Positions 54,829 to 62,267 of a stretch of DNA of 64,000 nucleotides are shown one piece after another. Origin of the DNA: Paracoccus onchidii (GTDB taxonomy: Bacteria; Pseudomonadota; Alphaproteobacteria; Rhodobacterales; Rhodobacteraceae); the NCBI RefSeq assembly GCF_028294535.1, contig NZ_JAQBIE010000009.1:124001-188000 (forward strand), read 5' to 3'. Position numbers and translations under genes: made by a program. Position 1 is the first letter of the stretch, and every line of letters starts with the position of its first letter. A model generated the notes under the pieces. That model was given only the letters and a program-made list of their open reading frames with translations, was not told the DNA's origin and searched no databases.

Positions 54829-56169
54829 TCAGGCCGTGGCTTCGGCTGCGCCGAGAACCTCCTGCATCGCGGCATCGAGACAATCGACCAGGATCGCGAT
54901 TTCTTCATCCGTGATGATGAAGGGCGGAGCCAAAAGCACATGATCGCCGTGCTGCCCATCAATCGTGCCGGACATCGGATAGCAGATCAGCCCCTTGGCA
55001 AATGCTGCCTTTTTCAGCCTGGCCGCGATCTTGCGGTCCGGATCAAAAGGGGCCTTGCTGTCACGGTCGGCAACGATCTCGATACCGCGAAACAGCCCCC
55101 GCCCCCGGATATCGCCAACATTGGGATGCTGTCCGAAACGCGCCTCCAACGCGGTTTGCAGGACTTCGCCTTTCTGGCGGATCCGCGACAACAGATCACG
55201 ATCCAGAATCGCGCTGACCACGGCAAGCCCCGCCGCCGTTGCAACCGGATGGCCGATATAGGTATGCCCGTGCTGAAAGAACCCGCTGCCCTGTGCGATC
55301 GCATCATAAACCGCGGCGCTGCACAGCATGGCGCCGATAGGCTGATAACCCGCGCCCAACCCTTTCGCGATGCACAGGATGTCAGGGTTTACACCGTCCT
55401 GTTCGCAGGCAAACAAGCTGCCGGTTCGGCCCATCCCGCACATGACTTCATCAAGGATCAGCAGGATCCCATATTCATCGCAGATCTCGCGGATACGCTG
55501 ATAATACCCCGGTGCCGGGGCCAACGCCCCTGCAGTTGCACCCACGACCGGTTCGGCAATGAACGCCATCACCGTTTCGGGGCCGACACGTTCGATTTCC
55601 TCGCGCAGGGCCTCGGCGGCGCGGATACCGTATTCCTGTGGTGTTTCCCCTTCTTGGCGGTCACGATATTCATAGCAGGGATCGATATGGCTGACGTCCA
55701 GAAGCAGCGGCCCGAATTGCTGCCTGCGCCATTCGTTGCCCCCCGCCGACAGCGCGCCAATCGTATTCCCGTGATAACTTTGACGACGTGCGATCAGGCG
55801 TGATCTTTGGGGCTGCCCCTTCTCGACCCAATATTGCCGTGCCAGCTTGATCGCGGCTTCGGTGGCCTCTGAACCGCCGGACACGAAATAAACCCGATCC
55901 AGATCGCCGGGCGCATGGGCAATCAACAGATCGGCAAGCGCCTCGGCCGGTTCCGAGGTCAGAAACCCGGTATGGGCGAATGCCAGCTTGTCCAGCTGCG
56001 CCTTGACGGCCTCGGTCACCTGCCGGTCTCCGTGACCCAGACAGCTGACGGCCGCACCGCCCGATCCGTCAAGATAGCGACGGCCCTCGGAATCGATCAG
56101 CCAGACCCCTTCTCCGCCGACCGCAGTCGGCAATTGGGCGTGGCAGTGGCGGGGAAAAACATGCGACAT
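54829..56169 (-). CDS. Class III aminotransferase (omega-transaminase-like)
   Basis: A 446-residue PLP-dependent transaminase. LIDSEGRRYLDGSGGAAVSCLGHG opens the large domain, YFVSGGSEATEAAIKLARQYW binds the PLP phosphate, ILLILDEVMCGMGRTGSLFA contains the Asp that contacts the pyridine nitrogen, and DILCIAKGLGAGYQPIGAML contains the Schiff-base Lys. Such enzymes use amines, omega-amino acids or diamines as donors. AGGAA eight bases before the ATG at 56169 fixes the start; the TTG at 56196 in frame is unlikely. It lies upstream of the TRAP operon in the same direction but 211 AT-rich bases apart. Confidence 0.88.
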   Translation of the reverse strand: MSHVFPRHCHAQLPTAVGGEGVWLIDSEGRRYLDGSGGAAVSCLGHGDRQVTEAVKAQLDKLAFAHTGFLTSEPAEALADLLIAHAPGDLDRVYFVSGGSEATEAAIKLARQYWVEKGQPQRSRLIARRQSYHGNTIGALSAGGNEWRRQQFGPLLLDVSHIDPCYEYRDRQEGETPQEYGIRAAEALREEIERVGPETVMAFIAEPVVGATAGALAPAPGYYQRIREICDEYGILLILDEVMCGMGRTGSLFACEQDGVNPDILCIAKGLGAGYQPIGAMLCSAAVYDAIAQGSGFFQHGHTYIGHPVATAAGLAVVSAILDRDLLSRIRQKGEVLQTALEARFGQHPNVGDIRGRGLFRGIEIVADRDSKAPFDPDRKIAARLKKAAFAKGLICYPMSGTIDGQHGDHVLLAPPFIITDEEIAILVDCLDAAMQEVLGAAEATA

Positions 56170-56210
56170 AACGATTGTTCCTGAGTCGATAGACAAGTGA
56201 GGATGCGCTG

Positions 56211-56756
56211 ATGAGCGAAAGAATTGAACCCCTGTCAGACAATGACTGGCCCGGTCTTGTCGATGACTTGAAGGCAGGCTTTGCGGGAAAGCTGAATGTC
56301 TATCGCACCATGGCGCATCACCCCCAGCTGCTTGCCGCCTGGGCGCCGCTGCGCCAGCATGTCGTGCGTGATCGCGCCATGAGCGACCAGCAATCCGAAG
56401 TGGTCATCCTGCGCACCGGGCACAATCTGTCCTCGCCCTATGAATGGGCGCATCACGTCAGTCGCGGACGCGCGGTGGGCATGGATGATGCGCGCATTGC
56501 GTCGTTGGCCGGCCCGCTGGAAGCCATGCGCGAAGATGATCGCATTCTGGCCGGGGCGGTTGATGAACTGATCGCGGATGCAAGGTTGTCGCCCGCTTCG
56601 CAGCATGCGGTTTCGGCGCTGATCGGCAAAGCCGGCCTGTTTGATCTGATGGCCACGGTCGGCTTTTATTCGGTCCTAGGTTTTATCGTGAACAGCTTCG
56701 ACGTGCCGATAGATGACGATATCGCCGCGCAGCTTCAGGCCGACCCAGCCCCCTGA
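56211..56756 (+). CDS. Carboxymuconolactone decarboxylase family protein
   Basis: A 181-residue all-helical CMD/AhpD-fold protein. SDQQSEVVILRTGHNLSSPYEWAHHVSRGRAVGMDDARI is the CMD core with the EWxxH motif. The CxxC pair of AhpD-type peroxidases is absent, so it is not a thiol disulfide reductant; homologs without CxxC are of unknown activity. The gene is divergent from the aminotransferase (41 bases between starts) and its 3' end overlaps the convergent UDG-like gene by 22 bases. Confidence 0.85.
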   Translation: MSERIEPLSDNDWPGLVDDLKAGFAGKLNVYRTMAHHPQLLAAWAPLRQHVVRDRAMSDQQSEVVILRTGHNLSSPYEWAHHVSRGRAVGMDDARIASLAGPLEAMREDDRILAGAVDELIADARLSPASQHAVSALIGKAGLFDLMATVGFYSVLGFIVNSFDVPIDDDIAAQLQADPAP

Positions 56757-57328
56757 TCCATCTCGGCGGCGACTGCGGCACGTAACCTGGGCAACAGGTC
56801 CCGCTCGAACCAGGGGTTACGGCGCAGCCACCCGGTGTTGCGCCAGGATGGATGGGGCAGCGGAAACACCGCGGGCGCATATTCCCGCCAGTTCTGCACG
56901 GTTTGGGTGACGTTTCGCGCGCCCAGATGCCAGCGCATGGCATGGCCACCGATCAGCAAGGTCAGGCGCGGGCGTATCTGCGCCATGACCTGCGCGCGCC
57001 AGGTCGCCGCACATATCGCCGGCGGCGCCAAATCCGCCCCCCTTGCGTCATATCCGGGAAAGCAAAAGGCCATCGGCACGATCGCGACCCGGTTCCGGTC
57101 ATAAAAATGCGCGGCATCTATGCCCATCCAGTCGCGCAATCGCTCGCCCGAGCGGTCATCAAATGGGCGGCCACTTTCATGCACCCGTTTCCCGGGCGCT
57201 TGCCCGGCGATCAGCAACCGCGCCTGCGGGCGAAACCAGACCACTGGTCGCGGGCTGTGCCGCGTGGCGGTTGCGGCAAAACGTGCGGCGCAGATCTGGC
57301 AGGAACTGATGCGATTACACAGCGACAT
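56735..57328 (-). CDS. Uracil-DNA glycosylase superfamily protein
   Basis: A 197-residue protein. LLIAGQAPGKRVHESGRPFDDRSGERLRDWMGI is motif 1 and its surroundings in a UDG-superfamily subgroup, GGHAMRWHLG is the middle strand and FPLPHPSWRNTGW is motif 2 (HPSxRN). A CNRISSCQICAARF stretch at the N-terminus has three Cys like the Fe-S-binding family 4 type enzymes, but the full four-Cys set is not clear. Whether it excises uracil from DNA, or is a non-canonical member, needs an assay. It lies between unrelated genes and is divergent from the capsule cluster. Confidence 0.82.
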   Translation of the reverse strand: MSLCNRISSCQICAARFAATATRHSPRPVVWFRPQARLLIAGQAPGKRVHESGRPFDDRSGERLRDWMGIDAAHFYDRNRVAIVPMAFCFPGYDARGADLAPPAICAATWRAQVMAQIRPRLTLLIGGHAMRWHLGARNVTQTVQNWREYAPAVFPLPHPSWRNTGWLRRNPWFERDLLPRLRAAVAAEMDQGAGSA

Positions 57329-57403
57329 ATCCCCTATCTAATGAAAATGCTGCGGGAAAGAAGGGTGACACACCCCGCAGTCCTGAGGCATCAGGAAGGG
57401 AAC

Positions 57404-57432
57404 TGGACAGCTTGCATATACGCGCCTATGGT
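57404..57432 (+). promoter_or_regulatory. Candidate promoter for the capsule gene cluster
   Basis: TGGACA (57404-57409) and TATGGT (57427-57432) with a 17-base spacer, about 50 bases before the kpsT-like ATG. It is a good sigma-70-like match. Confidence 0.45.
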
Positions 57433-57485
57433 CCCCGTGGCTGTCATGGCGGCCGGGCCAAAGTTACGGATGGTGGCAAACAGCC

Positions 57486-58139
57486 ATGCTGGAATTTGAT
57501 AATGTCTCGAAGTCTTTCTGGACCGGGACGCAACGCAAAGTCATTCTGGATCAGGCCTCGTTCAGGGTCGAACTGGGGCATTCCCTCGGGATTCTGGCCC
57601 CCAATGGCACCGGCAAGACCACGCTGATCAACATGATGTGCGGGCTGGAAAAACCTGATGAGGGCATGATCCGGCGCGAATGCCGCATTTCCTTTCCTCT
57701 TGGCTTCATGGGGGGCGTTGTTCCCAAGCATTCGGCGAATGAGAATTCGCGCTATATCGCCCGCATTTACGGGCTGGACCCCGATTACGTGTCCGCATTC
57801 ACGCGCTGGCTGACCGATATCGACGAATATTTCGACATGCCGGTGGGCACCTATTCAGCAGGTATGCGGCAACGGTTTACATTTTCGCTTTTGCTGGCCC
57901 TGGAATTCGACATCTACCTGATCGACGAAGGCATGCCCCAGACGACCGATGTCGAGTTCAATCGCAAGGCCGGCTCGGTCCTGTTTGACAGGTTGCGCAA
58001 TTCGACCGTGATCATCGTGTCGCACCTGCCCCAGACGATCGAGAAATTCTGCCAAAGCGCGGCAATCCTGCGCGACGGGAAATTGTATATGTTCGAATCC
58101 CTTGATGAGGCCAAGCAGTATTATGACTACACCGCCTAA
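57486..58139 (+). CDS. kpsT: Capsular polysaccharide export ATPase (KpsT-like)
   Basis: A 217-residue ABC ATPase that powers export of capsule or related glycan. Walker A reads APNGTGKTT, so the first Gly of GxxxxGK[ST] is Ala. The signature is TYSAGMRQRF instead of LSGGQ, a feature of KpsT/BexA proteins. Walker B is IYLIDEGMP and the H-loop is IIVSHLP. MFESLDEAKQYY near the end is also KpsT-like. It overlaps the next gene by 17 bases. The partner permease KpsM is not in the window. Confidence 0.88.
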   Translation: MLEFDNVSKSFWTGTQRKVILDQASFRVELGHSLGILAPNGTGKTTLINMMCGLEKPDEGMIRRECRISFPLGFMGGVVPKHSANENSRYIARIYGLDPDYVSAFTRWLTDIDEYFDMPVGTYSAGMRQRFTFSLLLALEFDIYLIDEGMPQTTDVEFNRKAGSVLFDRLRNSTVIIVSHLPQTIEKFCQSAAILRDGKLYMFESLDEAKQYYDYTA

Positions 58140-59913
58140 GGCCCGCGGCTTTCATATATCTCCGACTGAATCGGTTCTCTCCGGCCGCTCCGGGGGCAAA
58201 CCTGCTGCGGAGCCGGGGCAGACCGGCGTCCGCATCCAGGTGGTCAAGCGTGAAGATGATCAGGCCGAGGGCGCGAACCCGGCCGCATCCGGCCATGATG
58301 CCGACGAACAGGCACGCCGCGAACGCTTTATGCGCACGGATCCACCCGAGGACGGTTTTGCCGGGCTTTCGCTCGACGGCCAAGAGCCGGGGAAAGGCAG
58401 CCCGGCCCAACCCGATCCCAAGGATGCGGATCTGGACACAAGGCTCCAGGCGATCCGCGATGAAAAGCTGACCGAGCGCCAATTGCGGATTGCGCGTCGG
58501 ATCGCCGCCCTGCATCAAATCGAGGTGCAGTCCGACGAAGAAGCCGTGCTGCGCTTGCGCGAACGTGGTATCGACCCGTCGCAGCGCGCGGCATTGGGCA
58601 AGATCCTGTCCAGCGCCGGCAATCAGGCCAGCGCCCGGCCCGGACGCAACACCCCGGCCCTGGTCCCGCCAGCACAGGCGCTTGTGAATGCCGGCCCAAG
58701 GCCCGGCACCGGTGTCGGCCCCGCGCATCCCCCACTTCCTTCGCGCGAGGCGCTGACCGAAGAACGCCGGGCGGCCGAGATCTATCGCATCCAGCGCGAC
58801 ATCGCGCGCCGCCGTCGCCGCCGTCTGATGATGCTGACGCTGCGCCTGCTGTTTTTTGTGGCGCTGCCGACACTGTTGACCGGGTGGTATTATTTCCGCA
58901 TCGCGACCCCCCTCTATGCCACCTATTCGCAGTTTCAGATCCAAAGCGCCGAAAGCACGGGATCGTCTGGCCTCGGTGGGTTGCTCAGTGGTTCGCAACT
59001 GGCGACCAACCCGGATTCGGTTGCCGTGCAAAGCTATCTGACCTCACGCGATGCCATGCTGCGACTGGATGCCGACAAGGGGTTCAAGCAGGCCTATCAG
59101 GATCCGATGGTCGATCCAGTAAAACGCCTGGCCCCGGACGCCACGAACGAAGCCACCTATGAGGTTTATCTGAAATCGGTCAAGATCGGCTATGACCCTA
59201 CCGAAGGCGTGCTGGACATGGAGGTGATCGCCCCCGATCCCCAGCAAAGCCAAGAGTTTTCGGTCGCGCTGATCGCCTATGCCGAAGAACAGGTCGATCG
59301 CATGACATCGCGTCTGCGCGACGACCAGATGGAGGGTGCCAACCAAACCTATCGCGATGCCGAGGAAAAGGTTCTGACGGCGCAGCGCCGAGTGCAGGAA
59401 TTGCAGCAGGAACTGGGCGTTCTGGACCCGGTGGCCGAAGGCACGGTGGTGATGAACCAGATCGCCACGCTTGAGACGCAACTGAACGAAAAGCAACTGG
59501 AACTGGGTCAGCTGCTGGCAAATGCCAGCCCTTTGCAAAGCCGTGTCGCGGCGGTGCGTGGCGATATTGTGCGCCTGCAAGAGCTGATCGACACCACACG
59601 GCTGCAATTGACCGAGGGCAACGAGGCGCGCAATTCGCTGGCGGCGATCTCGGGCGAATTGCGGATCGCGGAAAGCGAACTGCAAACACGCCAGGAATTG
59701 CTGGCCGCCGCCGCCGCCCAGATGGAAACCGCGCGCATCGAGGCAAACAAGCAGGTGCGCTATCTGTCCCAGTCGGTCAAACCGGTCGCTCCTGATGAGG
59801 CAACCTATCCCAAGGCATTTCAGAATACGCTGGTGGCATTCCTGATATTTTCCGGTATCTATCTCATGCTGTCGTTGACAGCCTCGATCTTGCGCGAACA
59901 GGTATCCACATGA
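58123..59913 (+). CDS. kpsE: Capsule polysaccharide export inner-membrane protein (KpsE/BexC/CtrB-like), long N-terminus
   Basis: A 596-residue inner-membrane polysaccharide co-polymerase-like protein. The first membrane helix lies at about residues 236-257 after an Arg-rich cluster (IARRRRRRLMMLTLRLL), the periplasmic part has TPLYATYSQFQIQSAES and a long coiled coil (about 390-540), and a second helix is near 568-588. The usual KpsE is about 380 residues; the extra 235 residues at the N-terminus are polar, Pro/Gly-rich and probably disordered in the cytoplasm, with one helical stretch (TRLQAIRDEKLTERQLRIAR). The ATG at 58123 sits within the end of kpsT. kdsA follows with an ATGA overlap. 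Confidence 0.85.
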   Translation: MTTPPKARGFHISPTESVLSGRSGGKPAAEPGQTGVRIQVVKREDDQAEGANPAASGHDADEQARRERFMRTDPPEDGFAGLSLDGQEPGKGSPAQPDPKDADLDTRLQAIRDEKLTERQLRIARRIAALHQIEVQSDEEAVLRLRERGIDPSQRAALGKILSSAGNQASARPGRNTPALVPPAQALVNAGPRPGTGVGPAHPPLPSREALTEERRAAEIYRIQRDIARRRRRRLMMLTLRLLFFVALPTLLTGWYYFRIATPLYATYSQFQIQSAESTGSSGLGGLLSGSQLATNPDSVAVQSYLTSRDAMLRLDADKGFKQAYQDPMVDPVKRLAPDATNEATYEVYLKSVKIGYDPTEGVLDMEVIAPDPQQSQEFSVALIAYAEEQVDRMTSRLRDDQMEGANQTYRDAEEKVLTAQRRVQELQQELGVLDPVAEGTVVMNQIATLETQLNEKQLELGQLLANASPLQSRVAAVRGDIVRLQELIDTTRLQLTEGNEARNSLAAISGELRIAESELQTRQELLAAAAAQMETARIEANKQVRYLSQSVKPVAPDEATYPKAFQNTLVAFLIFSGIYLMLSLTASILREQVST

Positions 59914-60752
59914 CCAAAGCAAAACACATTCGTATCGGCAATCTGGAATGTGGCAACGACCTGCCTCTGACCGTCATTGCAGGCCCGTGCCAGCTGGAAA
60001 CGCTGGACCATGCCATGATGATTGGCGAACAGATGGCCGAGGCCTGCGCCAAGGCCGGGGCCAGCTATGTTTTCAAGGCCAGCTATGACAAGGCAAATCG
60101 CACCTCGCTGAAAGGCCGGCGTGGCGTGGGCGTGCAAGAGGGGCTGGATATGCTGGCCACCCTGCGCGAACGCCTGGGTTGCCCTGTGCTGACCGATGTC
60201 CATGACGCCGAGCAGGCTGTGCTGGCCGCGACCTATGTCGATGTGATCCAGATCCCGGCATTCCTGTGCCGTCAGACCGACCTTTTGCTGGCCGCAGGCA
60301 AGACCGGTGCCGTCGTGAACGTCAAGAAAGGGCAATTCCTCGCCCCTTGGGACATGCCCAATGTTGCGGACAAAGTTGCCTCGACCGGCAATGAGAAAAT
60401 TATGCTGACCGAACGCGGCGCCAGCTTTGGGTACAACACGCTGGTCGCCGATATGCGCTCTTTGCCGATCATGGCGAGAACGGGTTATCCGGTCATCATG
60501 GACGCCACCCATTCGGTCCAGCAACCGGGCGGCCAGGGCGGTTCCTCGGGGGGGCAGCGGGAATTTGCCCCGGTCATGGCCCGTGCGGCGGTTTCCCTAG
60601 GCGTTGCCGGCGTGTTCATCGAGACGCATCAGGATCCTGACAACGCGCCGTCGGACGGGCCGAACATGATCCCGCTGGATCAGATGCCCGCCTTGATCGC
60701 CAACCTGATGCGTTTTGATGCCCTGGCCAAGTCCGAACCGGTCATGGCCTGA
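59910..60752 (+). CDS. kdsA: 2-dehydro-3-deoxyphosphooctonate aldolase (KDO-8-P synthase)
   Basis: Condenses PEP with D-arabinose 5-phosphate to KDO-8-phosphate, needed for LPS inner core and for the KDO linker of group 2-type capsules. The 280-residue TIM barrel has VIAGPCQLETLDHAM, FKASYDKANRTSLKGRRGVG, VLTDVHDAEQA and DATHSVQQPGGQGGSSGGQREF. The Cys in AGPC plus downstream HxxE/D residues suggest the metal-dependent class. Being the third gene of the capsule cluster and overlapping kpsE by four bases, it links KDO supply to export. Confidence 0.95.
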   Translation: MTKAKHIRIGNLECGNDLPLTVIAGPCQLETLDHAMMIGEQMAEACAKAGASYVFKASYDKANRTSLKGRRGVGVQEGLDMLATLRERLGCPVLTDVHDAEQAVLAATYVDVIQIPAFLCRQTDLLLAAGKTGAVVNVKKGQFLAPWDMPNVADKVASTGNEKIMLTERGASFGYNTLVADMRSLPIMARTGYPVIMDATHSVQQPGGQGGSSGGQREFAPVMARAAVSLGVAGVFIETHQDPDNAPSDGPNMIPLDQMPALIANLMRFDALAKSEPVMA

Positions 60753-60758
60753 CTGTTC

Positions 60759-60796
60759 CGCCTGCCTTCACCGACCCGAAATCGGCAAGGCAGGCG
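60759..60796. terminator. Long bidirectional hairpin between kdsA and the flavoprotein gene
   Basis: cgcctgcctt (60759-60768) pairs with aaggcaggcg (60787-60796); within the loop ccga (60771-60774) pairs with tcgg (60782-60785). It fills the gap between convergent genes and ends two bases before the flavoprotein stop codon. Confidence 0.65.
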
Positions 60797-60797
60797 T

Positions 60798-61982
60798 CTA
60801 TCCTTTCAGAGCCGCCCGTCCCGCCGCATCTGCTGATGCCCAGGCCCATTGGAAATTGTAGCCCCCCAACCAACCAGTCACATCGACGCATTCGCCGATG
60901 AAATGCAATCCGGGAACCTTGCGCGCCTGCATCGTTCTGGCATCGAGATCTCGCGTATCGACACCGCCAAGTGTGACCTCAGCGGTGCGGTATCCTTCGG
61001 TCCCGACCGGTCGCAATTGCCATTGGTTGACCCGCTTGCCCAATCTGTCCAACAGCTTGTTCGGCTGATCGGCCAAACGCGCAGCACCAAGGCCCAGTTC
61101 GGCCGCAATCGCCTGCGCCAGCCGCTCTGGCAGGAATTTCGCCAGTGCCGTTGCAGCTGCAATGCGTCCCGCCACGCCTTTTTGCGCCTTCAATGCAGCG
61201 GCGATATCGACAGCAGGCGCCAGATCAACCGTCAGCGTCTCTCCCGGTTTCCAGAAACTTGAGATCTGCAAGATCACCGGACCGCTGATCCCACGATGGG
61301 TGAAAAGCAAGGCATCCTGAAAGCTCGCCTTTCCATGGCGGATTCGGGCCTCGACCGAAACACCGGCCAAGGGCTTGCAAAGCGCCAGATCCTGTTCTGC
61401 AAATGTCATGGGCACCAGCCCCGGATCGGTATCGTGGCAACGCAGGCCAAACCCCTGCGCAATCTCATAACCGATACCGGTGGCACCCATTTTGGGTATC
61501 GATTTACCCCCGGTTGCCACCACGACCGATGCCGCACTCAGCTGGGCCGCGTCGGTGGCAATCTGAAAGCGATCACCGGCATGGGATACACCGTTGACAC
61601 CACAACCCAGCCGCAGCTCTGCCCCACCCATCCGCTGCAACAGCATCCCGGTGATTTGCGTCGCCTTTCCGTCGCAAAACAACTGCCCCAAGGTCTTTTC
61701 GTGCCAGGCGATCCCGGCGCGATCGACCAGATCAACAAATTGTGTCGGCGTGAACCGGGCAAGCGCGCTGGCGCAAAAACGCGGATTGGCGGAAATGAAC
61801 CGGGAAGGCTCGGACGCGAGATTCGTGAAATTGCAGCGGCCGCCGCCAGAAATTCGAATTTTCTCGGCAGGTTTGCTGGCATGATCCAGGACCAGCACCC
61901 GCCTTCCCTGCGCCACAGCCGAACCGGCGCAGAACAATCCAGCCGCCCCGGCACCCAAAATTGCAAGATCTACATGTTCCAT
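60798..61982 (-). CDS. NAD(P)/FAD-dependent oxidoreductase, BaiN/HI0933 (YhiN) family
   Basis: A 394-residue flavoprotein. DLAILGAGAAGLFCAGSA is the FAD-binding Rossmann motif, RISGGGRCNFTNL follows it as in HI0933-family proteins, VVATGGKSIPKMGATGIGYEIA is the second dinucleotide-related motif, and GECVDVTGWLGGYNFQWAWASADAAG at the C-terminus is the family signature. Members have diverse or unknown roles; BaiN reduces bile-acid intermediates in Clostridium, which is unlikely to apply here. The ATG at 61982 is inferred from the Rossmann start; no good ribosome-binding site is visible. Confidence 0.88.
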   Translation of the reverse strand: MEHVDLAILGAGAAGLFCAGSAVAQGRRVLVLDHASKPAEKIRISGGGRCNFTNLASEPSRFISANPRFCASALARFTPTQFVDLVDRAGIAWHEKTLGQLFCDGKATQITGMLLQRMGGAELRLGCGVNGVSHAGDRFQIATDAAQLSAASVVVATGGKSIPKMGATGIGYEIAQGFGLRCHDTDPGLVPMTFAEQDLALCKPLAGVSVEARIRHGKASFQDALLFTHRGISGPVILQISSFWKPGETLTVDLAPAVDIAAALKAQKGVAGRIAAATALAKFLPERLAQAIAAELGLGAARLADQPNKLLDRLGKRVNQWQLRPVGTEGYRTAEVTLGGVDTRDLDARTMQARKVPGLHFIGECVDVTGWLGGYNFQWAWASADAAGRAALKG

Positions 61983-62077
61983 GCTGCGCCCATAGCGGTC
62001 CGGCACAAAACTGACAAGTTTCCATCAATTTTCGACTTGCACCCCCTTTCAGTCTTGGGTATTCCCCGCTCCACAGT

Positions 62078-62152
62078 TGGGGCGTAGCCAAGCGGTAAGG
62101 CATCGGTTTTTGGTACCGTGTATCGTAGGTTCGAATCCTACCGCCCCAGCCA
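62078..62152 (+). tRNA. tRNA-Gln (anticodon TTG), CCA encoded
   Basis: A 75-base tRNA including the 3' CCA. The acceptor stem tggggcg/cgcccca closes, the D-arm is gcc-aagcggtaa-ggc, the anticodon loop ttttggt contains TTG (reads CAA), and the T-arm is gtagg-ttcgaat-cctac. The first anticodon-stem pair is a T-T mismatch (bases 27/43), tolerated in related tRNA-Gln genes. The gene starts 71 bases beyond the convergent flavoprotein gene and is followed by an integrase, making its 3' end a likely integration site. Confidence 0.94.
62130..62152 (+). mobile_element. Putative attachment site (attL) at the tRNA-Gln 3' end
   Basis: The T-arm and acceptor end of tRNA-Gln (ttcgaatcctaccgcccc and the CCA) is the usual crossover segment for tyrosine recombinases, and an integrase gene begins 116 bases downstream in the same direction. 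The matching attR repeat would be beyond the window, so this is inferred from arrangement only. Everything to its right may be an integrated element. Confidence 0.5.
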
Positions 62153-62205
62153 ACTTCCAGTAAGCAATTGAGATAACTCGTCTTATCGAGGACGGACAGC
62201 CGATC

Positions 62206-62239
62206 TGGACCATTGTCCATCATCACTGTCCATCATGGA
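62206..62239 (+). repeat. Short repeats in the integrase upstream region
   Basis: tgtccatcat occurs twice as direct repeat (62214-62223 and 62227-62236, 13-base period). Two palindromes overlap them: tggac-catt-gtcca (62206-62219) and tcca-tca-tgga (62229-62239). They could be integrase arm-binding sites or an operator for the integrase promoter. Confidence 0.4.
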
Positions 62240-62267
62240 GCCTGCGTCCCCAATCGAGGGGCCTGCC

